DNA of 64,000 nucleotides from Palsa-870 sp035937155 (GCA_035937155.1 DASYVJ010000086.1:71004-135003); one strand, 5' to 3'. Numbered from the stretch's first letter, positions 1 to 9,760 are shown. The notes: generated by a model from the sequence alone, not told the origin. Translations and numbers: made by a program.

Positions 1-2640
1 GTGCTGTCCCTAGGCAAGCTGCTCGATCCGAACGAGCGCGAGATCAAGCGCCACCTCGTGGTGGCCAACGCGATCACCGCGCTCGAGCCCGAGCTCAAGG
101 AGCTCGACGACGCCGGCCTGCGCGCCCGGTCGGACGAGCTGCGCGAGCGCGCGAAGCAAGGCCACGACCTCGACGAGCTTCTGATCGAGGCTTTCGCGCT
201 TTGCCGTGAGTCAAGCCGGCGCACGATCGGCCTTCGTCACTTCGACGTCCAGCTCGTCGGAGGCATCGTCCTGCACCAGGGAAAGATCGCCGAGATGAAG
301 ACCGGCGAAGGCAAGACGCTTGTGGCCAGCGTGGCCCTATACCTCAATGGCCTCGCCGGCAAAGGCGTCCACCTGGTCACAGTCAACGACTACCTCGCCC
401 GGCGCGACGCGGGCTGGATGGGGCCGATCTACCACCTCCTCGGCTTGAGCGTGGGGATCAACGTAGGCTCTGTAGGCACCTATCTGTACGACCCGGAGTT
501 CGTCGACGAGACGCACCCCGACTCTCGGCTGCAGCACCTGCGGCCGGTGACCAAGCACGAGGCCTACCTGGCGGACATCACGTACTGCACCAACTCCGAG
601 CTGGCTTTCGACTACCTGCGTGACAACATGGCCCGCGACCTGGCGCAGTGCAGCCAGCGGGATCTGAACTACGCGATCGTCGACGAGGTGGACTCGATCC
701 TCATCGACGAGGCTCGCACGCCTCACATCATCTCCGGCCAGTCAGAAGAGTCCACCGAGAAGTACTACGAGTACGCTCGCTGGGCCGCCCGCCTGAATGT
801 GGATGAGGACTACGAGGTCGACCTCAAGCACAAGTCTGCGTCACTCACTGAAGCGGGCATCGCGAAGATGGAGCGCTGGACCGGCATTCGCAACATCTAC
901 GACCTGGAAAACGTGATCGAGGCGCATCAGATCAACCAGGCCCTCAAAGCCAAGACGCTGTTCCGGCGAGACCAGGAATACCTGGTCAAGGACGGAGAGG
1001 TGATCATCGTCGACGAGTTCACGGGCCGCACGATGCCAGGCCGCCGTTGGTCAGACGGACTTCACCAGGCGGTCGAGGCGAGAGAGGGAGTCAAGGTCCA
1101 GCAGGAACAGAAGACGATCGCAACGATCACCGTCCAGAACTATTTCCGGCAGTACGACAAGCTCGCCGGGATGACCGGAACGGCGCTGACTGAGGCCGAG
1201 GAGTTCCACAAGATCTATGGGCTCGACGTAGTCATCATTCCGACGAATCAGAACATGGTTCGTAAGGACAGCCCCGATGTGATCTACAAGACGGAGGAGT
1301 CGAAGTTCGAGGCCGTCATCGATGAGATCGTCGAGCTGAACAAGGAGAAACGACCGGTGCTCGTGGGCACCGTTTCGGTAGAGAAGTCCGAACGGCTCTC
1401 GCGAATGCTCGAGAAGCGTGGCGTCAAGCACAACGTCCTCAATGCCAAGCAGCACGAGCGCGAGGCGGCCATCGTCGCCGAGGCCGGCCAACCGGCGGCC
1501 GTAACGATCGCCACCAACATGGCCGGTCGAGGCACCGACATCGTGCTCGGCGCTGGCGTGACGGACGTTGGGGGGCTGCATATCATCGGCACCGAGCGGC
1601 ACGAAAGCCGCCGCATCGACAACCAGCTGCGCGGCCGCGCCGGGCGGCAGGGCGACCCTGGTTCCAGCCGATTCTTCATCTCGCTCGAAGACGACCTGAT
1701 GAAGATCTTTGGTCCGGCGGCCGATCGTATCGGGAGGCTCATGGACAGCCTGGAGGTCGAACCAATCGAGCATCCGTGGGTGGCGCGTTCAATCGCGGGC
1801 GCCCAGAAAAAGGTCGAGGGCATGCACTTCGACGCTCGCAAGCACGTGGTCGAGTACGACGACGTGATGAACAAGCAGCGCCAGATCGTGTACGAGGAGC
1901 GCCGCAAGGTGCTCGAGGGCGCGGATACACGCGGGAACATCCTCGGCTACGCCAAAGAGGTCATCGCCAAGGGTGTCGAGCAGCACTGTGAGAGCCGGCA
2001 TGCAGAGAACTGGGATCTAGACGGTCTAGTCAAGTACCTGAACGCTTACCTGCCGATCGCGCCCGATTCGCAGATCCCAGAGGAGGCCCTGCGCCATGGA
2101 CCGGACGGCCTCGTGGAGCATCTCTTCGGCGCAGCAACGGAGACGTATGACAAGAAGGTCGAAGAGGTCGGCGCGGATCTGATGCCGCTCGTCGAGCGCG
2201 ACGTGATGCTGCAGACCATCGACTGGCAGTGGATGGAGTACCTGACCCAGATGGAGCACTTCCGCGAAGGCATCGGGCTGCGCGCTTACGGCCAGCGTGA
2301 CCCGCTCGTCGAATACAAGAACGAAGCCTTCGAGATGTTCAATGAGCTGCGCGAGCGCATCCAGGCGTCGATCGTGGCGCGAATTTTCAGGGTGCAGGTC
2401 CAGCGCAACGCGCCGACACCGCCGCCGTCACCGATGGTCCGGCAGGTCCTAGAGAGCGGTCCGGGCGAGCCCGATGGCGCGAACGGCGCAGGCCAGAATG
2501 GCGCGCCTAGAAAGCGGGCCGCCGTGCCTGGGGCTGTTGGTCAGGCGCAGGGCGCAGCAGGTGCTCAAGTTAAGATCGGCCGCAATGACCCGTGCTGGTG
2601 CGGGTCCGGTAAGAAATACAAGAGGTGTCATGGACGCTGA
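1..2640 (+). CDS. secA: Preprotein translocase ATPase SecA
   Basis: SecA drives secretory proteins through the SecYEG channel with ATP. The 879 residues have the family order: Walker A GEGKT near residue 102, Walker B and DEAD-like VDEVDSILIDEA near 227, helicase motor 2 with GRAGRQGDPG, and a C-terminal SEC-C zinc motif (C-W-C-x8-C-H, from about residue 865) after a Pro/Ala-rich linker. The GTG at base 1 gives a normal family N-terminus, although anything upstream is outside the window. Its last 11 bases overlap the start of prfB, so the two genes are probably translationally coupled. Confidence 0.98.
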   Translation: MLSLGKLLDPNEREIKRHLVVANAITALEPELKELDDAGLRARSDELRERAKQGHDLDELLIEAFALCRESSRRTIGLRHFDVQLVGGIVLHQGKIAEMKTGEGKTLVASVALYLNGLAGKGVHLVTVNDYLARRDAGWMGPIYHLLGLSVGINVGSVGTYLYDPEFVDETHPDSRLQHLRPVTKHEAYLADITYCTNSELAFDYLRDNMARDLAQCSQRDLNYAIVDEVDSILIDEARTPHIISGQSEESTEKYYEYARWAARLNVDEDYEVDLKHKSASLTEAGIAKMERWTGIRNIYDLENVIEAHQINQALKAKTLFRRDQEYLVKDGEVIIVDEFTGRTMPGRRWSDGLHQAVEAREGVKVQQEQKTIATITVQNYFRQYDKLAGMTGTALTEAEEFHKIYGLDVVIIPTNQNMVRKDSPDVIYKTEESKFEAVIDEIVELNKEKRPVLVGTVSVEKSERLSRMLEKRGVKHNVLNAKQHEREAAIVAEAGQPAAVTIATNMAGRGTDIVLGAGVTDVGGLHIIGTERHESRRIDNQLRGRAGRQGDPGSSRFFISLEDDLMKIFGPAADRIGRLMDSLEVEPIEHPWVARSIAGAQKKVEGMHFDARKHVVEYDDVMNKQRQIVYEERRKVLEGADTRGNILGYAKEVIAKGVEQHCESRHAENWDLDGLVKYLNAYLPIAPDSQIPEEALRHGPDGLVEHLFGAATETYDKKVEEVGADLMPLVERDVMLQTIDWQWMEYLTQMEHFREGIGLRAYGQRDPLVEYKNEAFEMFNELRERIQASIVARIFRVQVQRNAPTPPPSPMVRQVLESGPGEPDGANGAGQNGAPRKRAAVPGAVGQAQGAAGAQVKIGRNDPCWCGSGKKYKRCHGR

Positions 2641-3764
2641 GCTGAACCCTAAAGAGTTGCTGGAACGGATCCTGCAGCTGAAGGAGCACCTTTGACCTTC
2701 CAGCGAAGGCGAAGCGCGCTGCTGAGCTCGAGGCCCAGATGGTCCAGCCAGGCGTTTGGGACGACCCTGCCCATGCTGGGCAGATGGCGCGCGAGGCTGC
2801 CGAACTCCGCCAGCTGATCGCGACCTGGGACCGCCTCGAGAAGCGGGCCCGCGACCTGATCGAGCTCGACCAGCTCGCCGACGGTGACCCAGAGCTGGAA
2901 AAGCAGCTGGCAGAGGAACGAGCGGCGATCGCCAAAGAATTGCGATCCCGCGAGCTTGACCTGCTCTTCACAGATCCGTACGCCAACCACAACGCGGTGA
3001 TCACCATCTCGGTAGGACAGGGCGGCGTGGAGGCGCAGGACTGGGTCGAGATGCTGATGCGCATGTACCTCAAGTGGGCCGAGCGAAAGCATTTTGAAAC
3101 TGAGATCCTCGACACCTCGCCTGGCGAGGAGGCGGGGCTCAAGAGCGCGACCTTCATCGTGCGCGGCCCGCGAGCGTACGGACTCCTTCGCTCGGAGCAC
3201 GGAGTGCACAGGTTGGTACGCATCTCGCCGTTCGACCAGAACCACCGCCGGCATACGTCGTTTGCTTTAGTCGAGGTGATGCCCGAGCTGGAGAGCTCAG
3301 ACGAGGCCGCGGTTGTGATCAATCCCCAAGAGCTGCGCATCGACACCTACCGCTCCACGGGCGCCGGCGGCCAGCACGTCAATAAGACCGATTCGGCCAT
3401 TCGCATCACTCACCTGCCTACCGGCATCGTGGTCACATGCCAGAACGAGCGGTCTCAGATGAAGAACCGCGAGATGGCGATGAAGGTGCTCAAGTCACGC
3501 CTGTTCCAGCGCCAGCAACAGGAGGCCGCGGCCCAGCTCGACCAGATCCGAGGCCAGATCCTGCCTGCCGAGTTCGGGTCTCAGATCCGCAACTATGTGC
3601 TGCAGCCGTACACCCTGGCCAAGGACGTTCGCACCGGGCTGGAGGTGGGCAATGCGCAGGCAGTCCTCGACGGGGACCTGGACCCGTTCATCGAGGCCTG
3701 GCTGAGGTGGCGCCTGGGACAACAAAACCCGCCCGTCACAAGCAACTCAAAACAGCCCCGTTAA
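2630..3764 (+). CDS. prfB: Peptide chain release factor 2 (+1 programmed frameshift)
   Basis: RF2 ends translation at UGA and UAA. The gene is read as 2630-2692 joined to 2694-3764, giving 377 residues. The first frame starts at ATG 2630 and meets TGA at 2693, and a +1 shift on CTT-TGA-C continues in the long frame. The second part has the SPF tripeptide of RF2 (RISPFDQ) and the peptidyl-hydrolysis GGQ loop (GAGGQHVN). The frameshift lets RF2 sense its own level: when RF2 is scarce, ribosomes pause at UGA and shift. The start overlaps the 3' end of secA. Annotating only the second frame would lose the N-terminus. Confidence 0.97.
2681..2696 (+). promoter_or_regulatory. Programmed +1 frameshift site of prfB
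   Basis: An internal Shine-Dalgarno-like AAGGAG (2681-2686) sits 3 nt before the slippery CTT (2690-2692). It is followed by TGA-C, the same spacing and order as in the classical bacterial prfB site. Confidence 0.95.
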
Positions 3765-3792
3765 GTACGATGGTTGGCACTTTTCGAAGGAG

Positions 3793-3821
3793 TTGGAGCT
3801 CCTGGGGGCATGCGGTATACT
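3793..3821 (+). promoter_or_regulatory. Sigma70-type promoter for ftsE-ftsX
   Basis: TTGGAG (3793-3798) and TATACT (3816-3821) are separated by 17 bp. The predicted start of transcription is near 3828. This lies inside the longest possible ftsE frame, which argues for the ATG at 3882 as the true start. Confidence 0.65.
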
Positions 3822-3881
3822 GCCCGCGACCTAGCCACACGCGCCTTCTGGCGCGGAACGTCACACCAAGAGACGCACCTT

Positions 3882-4625
3882 ATGGTTCTAACACCAGATT
3901 TCGAAACCCGGCCGGTGATCAGCTTCCAGCACGTCTGGAAGACTTATTCGACTGGAACTGAAGCCCTACGCGACGTCAACCTGGTCGTTCCCGAAGGCGA
4001 CTTCTTGTTTCTGGTCGGGCCCTCTGGGGCGGGCAAATCAACCCTCGTCCGGCTTCTGATCCGAGAAGAGAAACCCAGCAAGGGGAAGATCTTCGTCGAC
4101 GGCATCGAGCTGGGTCGCATGAAGCGCCGCCAGCTGCCGCACTACAGGCGAAAGGTCGGCCTCGTGTTCCAGGACTTCAAGCTCCTCCCGAATCTCACGG
4201 TTTACGAGAACGTGGCCTTTGCTTTGCGCGTGCACGGCGAGGCTGAGCACACGATCCAGTCGCGTGCGGCGGAAGCGCTGGACACCGTGGGCCTCGCGGG
4301 GAAAGACCAGACCTATCCCGCGAACCTCTCTGGCGGCGAGCAGCAGCGCGTGGCCATCGCTCGTGCACTCGTCCACGCGCCTCGCTTCATCATCGCTGAC
4401 GAACCGACGGGAAACCTCGACCCGGCCACTGCGTGGGAGATCATGCAGCTTTTTCTGCGCATCAACGCGCGAGGAGCGACAGTCGTGATGGCGACTCACA
4501 ACCGCGAGATCGTCGACCTGCTGCGCCGGCGCGTCATCGCCATCGCCGCCGGACAGGTTGCCAGGGACGATCGTTCAGGCCGATACCACGATGATTTATC
4601 GAAACCTCAAGTTCGCGCTCAATAG
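3882..4625 (+). CDS. ftsE: Cell division ATP-binding protein FtsE
   Basis: FtsE is the cytoplasmic ATPase of the FtsEX complex, which switches on murein hydrolases at the septum. The 247-residue protein has Walker A GPSGAGKST near residue 46, the ABC signature LSGGEQQRVAIARAL near 149 and Walker B FIIADEPTG near 169. The frame is open 36 codons further upstream, but a promoter lies within that stretch, so ATG 3882 is preferred. ftsX starts inside its 3' end, and an M23 hydrolase with coiled coils follows. That is the expected FtsEX partner arrangement. Confidence 0.95.
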   Translation: MVLTPDFETRPVISFQHVWKTYSTGTEALRDVNLVVPEGDFLFLVGPSGAGKSTLVRLLIREEKPSKGKIFVDGIELGRMKRRQLPHYRRKVGLVFQDFKLLPNLTVYENVAFALRVHGEAEHTIQSRAAEALDTVGLAGKDQTYPANLSGGEQQRVAIARALVHAPRFIIADEPTGNLDPATAWEIMQLFLRINARGATVVMATHNREIVDLLRRRVIAIAAGQVARDDRSGRYHDDLSKPQVRAQ

Positions 4626-5484
4626 CGCCTGGCAGAGCTTCTGGCGGAACTTCGCGGTCAGCATGGCCGCGGTGCTGTCGATCACGCTCATCCTCATTCT
4701 CGCCGGCGTCAACCTGCTGGTAGGTCACGCCTTCTCGCAGGTGCTGGACGGATTCCGAGCGAAGGTCAGCGAGATCTCGATCAACGTCGCCGACGGCACT
4801 CCGCTGCAGAGCGTTGCCGATTTTCAGCAGCAGCTCACAGCCGATCCGCGAGTTACCAGTGTGCGGTTCATTACCAAAGACGAGGCCCTGGTTCAGTTCA
4901 AGGCCGACCCGAACAACGTCGTACTTGCGCAGCAGATCGATGGGAACCCATTGGATGCGAAGCTGCAAGTGCGCGTGGCCAAGCTGGACGACCTGGCGGC
5001 CATCGACACGCTCGCTCGCCGCTGGCCGGGAGTGGACCCGACCAATCCGACCAACTATCAAGGTGATTTCGTGAACCGAGTGCTCGAGCTCTCGTCATGG
5101 CTGGGTCTGGCTGGTGTCGGATTGCTCGCGATCCTGGTCGTGGTTTCGATCGTCATCGTGATGAACACGATCCGCACCGCTGTCTATCACCGTCGAAAGG
5201 AGATCGAGGTGATGAAGCTGGTCGGCGCGACGGAATGGTTCGTCCGCGGCCCGTTTGTGATCGAAGGCGTGATGACCGGCTTGATTGCCGCGGCGCTCGC
5301 ACTGGCCTTGCTTGTCATCGCTTACGAACCGGCGGTGGATCGCTTCCGCGCCGACATCGCGTTCATCCCGCTCACCTACGATCCGGCCTTCGTGGTTAGC
5401 CTGGCGCGCGATTTGCTCGTCGGCGGGGCGCTTTTGGGCGCCCTCGGAAGTTATATCGGCGTACGCCGCTACGTGAAGATCTGA
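4591..5484 (+). CDS. ftsX: Cell division protein FtsX
   Basis: FtsX is the membrane partner of FtsE. The start at ATG 4591 gives 297 residues: a cytoplasmic N-tail (MIYRNLKFALNSAWQSFWRN), a first membrane helix near 21-45, an extracytoplasmic domain near 46-165 that in relatives contacts the hydrolase or its adaptor, and three more membrane helices in a FtsX/MacB-like C-terminal domain. It overlaps ftsE by 35 nt, and one base separates it from the TTG of the next gene, so the three form one transcription unit. Confidence 0.94.
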   Translation: MIYRNLKFALNSAWQSFWRNFAVSMAAVLSITLILILAGVNLLVGHAFSQVLDGFRAKVSEISINVADGTPLQSVADFQQQLTADPRVTSVRFITKDEALVQFKADPNNVVLAQQIDGNPLDAKLQVRVAKLDDLAAIDTLARRWPGVDPTNPTNYQGDFVNRVLELSSWLGLAGVGLLAILVVVSIVIVMNTIRTAVYHRRKEIEVMKLVGATEWFVRGPFVIEGVMTGLIAAALALALLVIAYEPAVDRFRADIAFIPLTYDPAFVVSLARDLLVGGALLGALGSYIGVRRYVKI

Positions 5485-5485
5485 T

Positions 5486-6718
5486 TTGAAAATTCGAATT
5501 TTCGCGGCAATCGCGATCGCCGCCACGTCGTGGTTTCCGCAGACGCTGCAGACCGTATCCGCGTTCTATTGCTACCCGGGCGACCCACCCGCCGTGTACC
5601 AGGCTTGCCTCGCTTACAACAACGGTATCGGTCAGCAGGTGGCTAACCAGAATGAGCTGGGGCGCATCCAATCCCAGATCAACAGCGCTGAGGCCCAGAT
5701 GAACGCCATCGGTGCGCTCATCAACAACCTCAATCGGCAGATCGCCGCGCAACAAGCCCTTATCGCGCAGACGCAGGCGGCGATTGACGATCTGAGCATG
5801 CAGATCCGATTCGGCGAGGCGGACCTGACTCGACTGAGGGCGCACACGAGCGTGCGCGACGAGCTCTTGAACCAGAGGCTGCGCTACATCGATGGAAATG
5901 GGGCGATCAACTACTTCCAGCTCGTGCTCACCGCGAAAAGCTTCAACGACATGATGAATCGCATGGTCGCCGCACAGCAGGTCGCCGCCTCGGACCGCAG
6001 GCTGCTGAACGATCTGGCGCAGGAGCATTCGTCGGTCGCGTTGGCGAACACCGCGCTCGACGTCAAGCGAGTCGAGGTGACATCGCTCCTGCAGCAGCAG
6101 AAGGCCGCGGAGGCAGACTTGCAGAACAGCCTGAAAGCGCAGGCGGCGGCGCTGGCCTACGAGAAGCAGCTTGAGGTCCAACTTTCCGTGCAGTACGCGG
6201 CGATCCAGGCGCAGCGCGCCGCGATCGACGCCCAGGTCGCGCAGCTGCAGCAGCAATACCAGGCCGCGGCAAAGGCGGCGGGCGGCGGGACGGGACAGTT
6301 CGCATGGCCGGAACCTAATTGCGGCCACGGGTGCATCAGCCAGGGGTTCGGCTGCAACAGCTATTGGTTTGAGCAGTACGAGCCGGCATGTCCCTACCCG
6401 CACCGAATCCATACTGGCATCGACATCGCCGGGCCTTATGGAACGCCGGTCATTGCGGCCGACACAGGCGTCGTCTATTTCTATCCAGGCAGCTACGGCT
6501 ACGGCAACTACGCGGTGATGATCCACGGCAACGGCTACTCCACGCTTTACGGCCACCTGTCGCGATTCAACAGCAGCATGGGCAACGGAGCGATCGTCGC
6601 TCGCGGCGATGTGATCGCATATGAAGGTTCGACCGGCAACTCGACGGGTCCGCACCTGCATTTCGAGATTCGCGTCGCCAACGTCTGGAAGGACCCGTGC
6701 CTGTGGCTTGGCTGCTAG
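5486..6718 (+). CDS. Secreted coiled-coil M23 family peptidoglycan hydrolase (EnvC-like)
   Basis: This 410-residue protein has a signal peptide (about residues 1-27), a long Gln/Ala-rich coiled coil in two blocks (about 48-125 and 180-265) and a C-terminal M23 (LytM) domain. The zinc-site motifs HTGID (near 309) and HLHF (near 390) are intact, so it should be an active endopeptidase. Extra Cys pairs precede the domain. It starts at TTG 5486, one base after the ftsX stop. By analogy to EnvC and PcsB it is probably the FtsEX-controlled hydrolase that splits daughter cells. Its position supports this, but the contact itself is inferred. Confidence 0.9.
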   Translation: MKIRIFAAIAIAATSWFPQTLQTVSAFYCYPGDPPAVYQACLAYNNGIGQQVANQNELGRIQSQINSAEAQMNAIGALINNLNRQIAAQQALIAQTQAAIDDLSMQIRFGEADLTRLRAHTSVRDELLNQRLRYIDGNGAINYFQLVLTAKSFNDMMNRMVAAQQVAASDRRLLNDLAQEHSSVALANTALDVKRVEVTSLLQQQKAAEADLQNSLKAQAAALAYEKQLEVQLSVQYAAIQAQRAAIDAQVAQLQQQYQAAAKAAGGGTGQFAWPEPNCGHGCISQGFGCNSYWFEQYEPACPYPHRIHTGIDIAGPYGTPVIAADTGVVYFYPGSYGYGNYAVMIHGNGYSTLYGHLSRFNSSMGNGAIVARGDVIAYEGSTGNSTGPHLHFEIRVANVWKDPCLWLGC

Positions 6719-6771
6719 GCGTGGTGAGCTGTTCGGACGCCCGGCGTTTCCGATTTCGCTAGTCTGCTGAA

Positions 6772-7968
6772 ATGAACCGCCGCGCCGCCCTCCGGGGTGG
6801 CGCCGTACTTCTCGTCCTGATCGTCGGCTTTGTCGTGGGCATTTACACCGACCAGGCGTATCCCGAATACCTGCCGTACTTCGGGCATCGATCAGTGAGT
6901 GGCGTCGATCTCACGGAACTGCAGCAGGCAGTTCGCCTCGTGCAGGCGGACTATGTGGACAGCAAAGTCGACACCAAAAAGCTGTCGCACGGGACGGTGC
7001 AAGGCTTGATCTCGAGTCTGGGCGACCCCTTCTCGGCCTACTTCGACCCAGACCAGTACAAGCGCCTCCAGCAGAGCTACAACGGGCGTTATTCGGGTAT
7101 CGGGATTTACTTGAGCTTTACAACGGGTTATCCGGTCCTCACAGGCACCGTGCCAGGATCGCCGGCTGCATCCGCGGGGTTGCAGGCGGGCGACCAGATC
7201 GTGAAGGTGGGGGACAAGGACATGAAAGGTGTGACCGCCGACCAGGCAACCGCGCTGATCCAGGGCCCCGACGGGAGCAAGGTCACGATGGAGATCTCGC
7301 GCGCCGGCAAGACATTTTCCGTGACCATCACGCGCGCCGAGATCAAGGTGCCGACCGTGCGGTCGGCGGTGATCGCCAATCACGTGCTGTACGTGCGGAT
7401 CTATCAGTTCGGGACCGATACGTCCACCGAATTTGCATCGGCGCTGACCAGCGGCCTGCCCGGCGCAGTGGGAATCGTGCTGGATCTGCGCGGCGATCCG
7501 GGCGGATTCATCACGGCGGCGGACGATGCCATCAGCCAGTTCGTGGCGAGCGGCGAGACCTTCGAGCTTCGTGATCGGAGCGGTACGGTGGAGCGGCACA
7601 CGGTGAGCGGGAAGCCCGCGGCGTCGACACTGCCGCTGGCGGTGCTGGTGGACGCCAACAGCGCGTCGGCATCAGAGATCGTGGCCGGTTCCCTGCAGGT
7701 CCACCACCGCGCCAAGCTGGTCGGGACGACGACCTTCGGCAAGGGCTCGGTGCAGCAGGACTTTCAGCTGGCTGACGGTGCGGACATCCACCTCACGGTC
7801 AAGCGGTGGTACTTGCCCAACGGGCAGACGATCGATCACAAGGGATTGCAGCCAGATGTGCTCGTGACCCTGGCAAACGCTACCGACGCTTTTGACGTCG
7901 CTTCGTCGTCCCAGGGCTATGCGAAAGACACGCAGCTCAACGCCGCGCTCGCATTGCTGCCTGGGTAG
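6772..7968 (+). CDS. Carboxy-terminal processing protease (S41, CtpA-like)
   Basis: An exported serine protease of 398 residues. It has one N-terminal membrane anchor (about 10-27), a PDZ domain (about 95-185, GIGIYLS and AGLQAGDQIVKV) and the S41 catalytic core. The nucleophile Ser lies in NSASASE near residue 299 and the Lys base in FGKGSVQ near 324. The usual LRGNPGG reads LRGDPGG. A -10-like TAGTCT (6760-6765) is only 6 nt before the ATG and no ribosome site is visible, so the mRNA may be leaderless. In relatives it trims cell-envelope hydrolases, which fits the neighbouring M23 gene. Confidence 0.93.
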   Translation: MNRRAALRGGAVLLVLIVGFVVGIYTDQAYPEYLPYFGHRSVSGVDLTELQQAVRLVQADYVDSKVDTKKLSHGTVQGLISSLGDPFSAYFDPDQYKRLQQSYNGRYSGIGIYLSFTTGYPVLTGTVPGSPAASAGLQAGDQIVKVGDKDMKGVTADQATALIQGPDGSKVTMEISRAGKTFSVTITRAEIKVPTVRSAVIANHVLYVRIYQFGTDTSTEFASALTSGLPGAVGIVLDLRGDPGGFITAADDAISQFVASGETFELRDRSGTVERHTVSGKPAASTLPLAVLVDANSASASEIVAGSLQVHHRAKLVGTTTFGKGSVQQDFQLADGADIHLTVKRWYLPNGQTIDHKGLQPDVLVTLANATDAFDVASSSQGYAKDTQLNAALALLPG

Positions 7969-7989
7969 ACTGACTCTCCGCTGAAAAAC

Positions 7990-8066
7990 GGGCGGTTAGC
8001 TCAGTTGGCCAGAGCGCCTCGCTTACACCGAGGAGGTCGGGAGTTCGACCCTCTCACCGCCCACCA
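7990..8066 (+). tRNA. tRNA-Val (anticodon UAC)
   Basis: Acceptor arms GGGCGGT (7990-7996) and ACCGCCC (8056-8062) pair. The anticodon loop CTTACAC gives anticodon TAC. The discriminator A and CCA (8064-8066) are encoded. Confidence 0.97.
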
Positions 8067-8078
8067 TTGCGGACTGCC

Positions 8079-8615
8079 GTGAGCGCACTCCTCGACCGAA
8101 TCCTGCCCGAGTATCAGTTCAGCGAACGCCATCGCGTATGGGTGGATGCGACGCCGGAGGCAGCGTTGGCCGCGGCCAGGGAGGTGAGCCTGGGCGAGAT
8201 GCCGCTCGCCGGGTTGCTGTTCCGGGTTCGCGGCCTGCGGACTCTCGCGCACGGGCCGCTGTGGGAGCAAATGCTCGCTGGCCTTTTCGTGGCCCTTGGC
8301 GAGATCCCTGGACGCGAGGTGGTGGGGGGCACGATCGGACAGATGTGGAAGCTGTCGGGCGGTGACGTCCCTCGGATCGCAAGTGCGGTCGAGTTCTCGA
8401 CGTTCAGCAGGCCCGGCTACGCCAAGGCCGCCATGAGCCTGGCCGCACAGGAGGTCGACGGCCGCACCGAGCTGGTGACCGAAACGCGCGTTTTCGCCAC
8501 CGACGAGGCGGCGCGGCGGGCCTTCTCCCGCTACTGGTTGGTCATCCGGGCGGGCAGCGGGGTCATTCGGCGGCTGTGGCTCCGGGCGGCCCAAAAGCGC
8601 GCGGAAAGGCGATGA
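8079..8615 (+). CDS. Hypothetical protein (SRPBCC/DUF2867-like)
   Basis: A 178-residue soluble protein beginning at GTG 8079, 12 nt after the tRNA-Val gene. The frame also holds a TTG at 8067 directly abutting the tRNA, which is less likely. The pattern of an early R-V-W-V strand, a G-R-E-V-V-G-G-T-I-G-Q-M-W-K segment and a late T-E-T-R-V-F strand resembles small SRPBCC/DUF2867-like proteins. No catalytic residues can be named. It stands alone between a tRNA and a lipoprotein on the other strand. Confidence 0.7.
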   Translation: MSALLDRILPEYQFSERHRVWVDATPEAALAAAREVSLGEMPLAGLLFRVRGLRTLAHGPLWEQMLAGLFVALGEIPGREVVGGTIGQMWKLSGGDVPRIASAVEFSTFSRPGYAKAAMSLAAQEVDGRTELVTETRVFATDEAARRAFSRYWLVIRAGSGVIRRLWLRAAQKRAERR

Positions 8616-8654
8616 GGCCGGTCTATTGCGATAGCCTCGAGCCGCCGGTGCCCG

Positions 8655-9240
8655 TTAGAGGCGGCCGACGGCGGTTTTTGCGAGCTGCTCGAGGGCGGTT
8701 GAGTTGGCGGTCGGCGTGACCGCGATCATCATCACAACATTTGATTTGAATACAAAGATCACGAGTCCACTCGACCCGGAGCTCGTCAGGCTGTACTCCA
8801 CGGCCTTGGTTCCGATACCACTGACAACTTTGGCGTTCGCGACACCGTAGGCGCCGTTCAGCGCCGCAGCCATCTGCTCTGGTGAAACCGAGGCGGCGCT
8901 GGAGGAGTCAGGGTAGACCTGGGCAAAGACCAGAACGGTAGTCGTGCCGTCCGCGCTTCCGTAGATGCAAGCCCCAGGCACCTGCACGCCGCTCGCCGCC
9001 GAGACTCGCCACTGGTGTTCCAGCGACGGCGGTTGCCTCGGCTGCTGTGACGAGGGTGCAAGCATCGACCTTCGAGATCGCCTTCTCGGTGGGGGTGGGG
9101 GTCGGGGAAGGCGTTACTGATGCGGTCGCGGGGGAGTTGGACGATCCGCACGCAGCGACCAGGATGCCGAGCGTGGTGACCACGGCGATCATGCTTCCAG
9201 CGCGAAGGGTGGCGGCCAGGGCGCCTCGAATGTGGGTCAC
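8655..9240 (-). pseudogene. Frameshifted lipoprotein gene
   Basis: Two overlapping minus-strand frames make one protein. The N-terminal part (GTG 9240, or ATG 9192) has a lipoprotein signal ending LVAAC, a Thr/Pro-rich linker and the segment KVDACTLVTAAEA. The C-terminal part resumes in another frame with VPGACIYG and runs to 8655. The change of frame falls at about 8985-9005, within a GC-rich run, and needs one extra base or two missing ones. The two Cys segments look like the halves of a small secreted lipoprotein of actinobacterial type, function unknown. It could be a real mutation or a sequence error. Confidence 0.75.
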
Positions 9241-9342
9241 GTCTGCAGGGCTCACCTTGAGTCCCGTAGTCTCCCAAGGGCACGAAGTCCTGTCAAGCGG
9301 ATCCAAATCGGATTCCCCTCCGCCGATAGAATTACCCGCCGT

Positions 9343-9419
9343 GCCGAGGTAGCTCAGCTTGGTAGAGCACTTGACTGAAAATCAAGGTGTCGGCGGTTCA
9401 AGTCCGCCCCTCGGCACCA
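9343..9419 (+). tRNA. tRNA-Phe (anticodon GAA)
   Basis: Acceptor GCCGAGG pairs with CCTCGGC. Anticodon stem CTTGA/TCAAG encloses loop CTGAAAA, anticodon GAA. CCA is encoded at 9417-9419. Confidence 0.97.
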
Positions 9420-9509
9420 ACACCGTCTTGAGGGGCTGTTTCGTGTCTAACCTGTCCGCACCGTGGTCAAGCGGGCTCTTTTGTGTTTGGGCCGGAGATA
9501 TTAACACCC

Positions 9510-9760
9510 ATGAGCGCCAAACTGCCTCCACCGCCGAAGTCGCCGTTCTATTGGGACGGTCAGCGCTGGGTGCGTTGCGCGATGCCGCGACGGTTCAAGC
9601 CACGGATCAAGCAACGAACGTTTTTCAAGGTGCGTGGACCTCGCCTCGGCCCAATTCGGTTCGCCTCGACGCGAGTGACAAGGAGCGGTTGCGCCTGCAG
9701 TTGATCTTCATCTCGCTCGCCGCCTTGGTCGGCGTGTTTGACCTGATTACTGGACCATAG
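9510..9760 (+). pseudogene. Short proline-rich protein with FYWDGQRW motif, probably frameshifted
   Basis: From ATG 9510 the frame gives a Pro-rich start, the motif FYWDGQRWV and a basic stretch, and stops at 9704. A neighbouring frame running to TAG at 9760 then reads DKERLRLQLIFISLAALVG, a convincing membrane helix. Joining them by a one-base shift near 9660-9690 gives a small membrane protein like the next gene, whose start has the same motif. The motif resembles the WDG-x-x-W core of DUF2510. The call rests on these two pieces only. Confidence 0.45.

Noticed and set aside
5396..6661. A 421-codon minus-strand frame under the M23 hydrolase
   Set aside because: It is a shadow of a gene with intact zinc motifs; no family features of its own.
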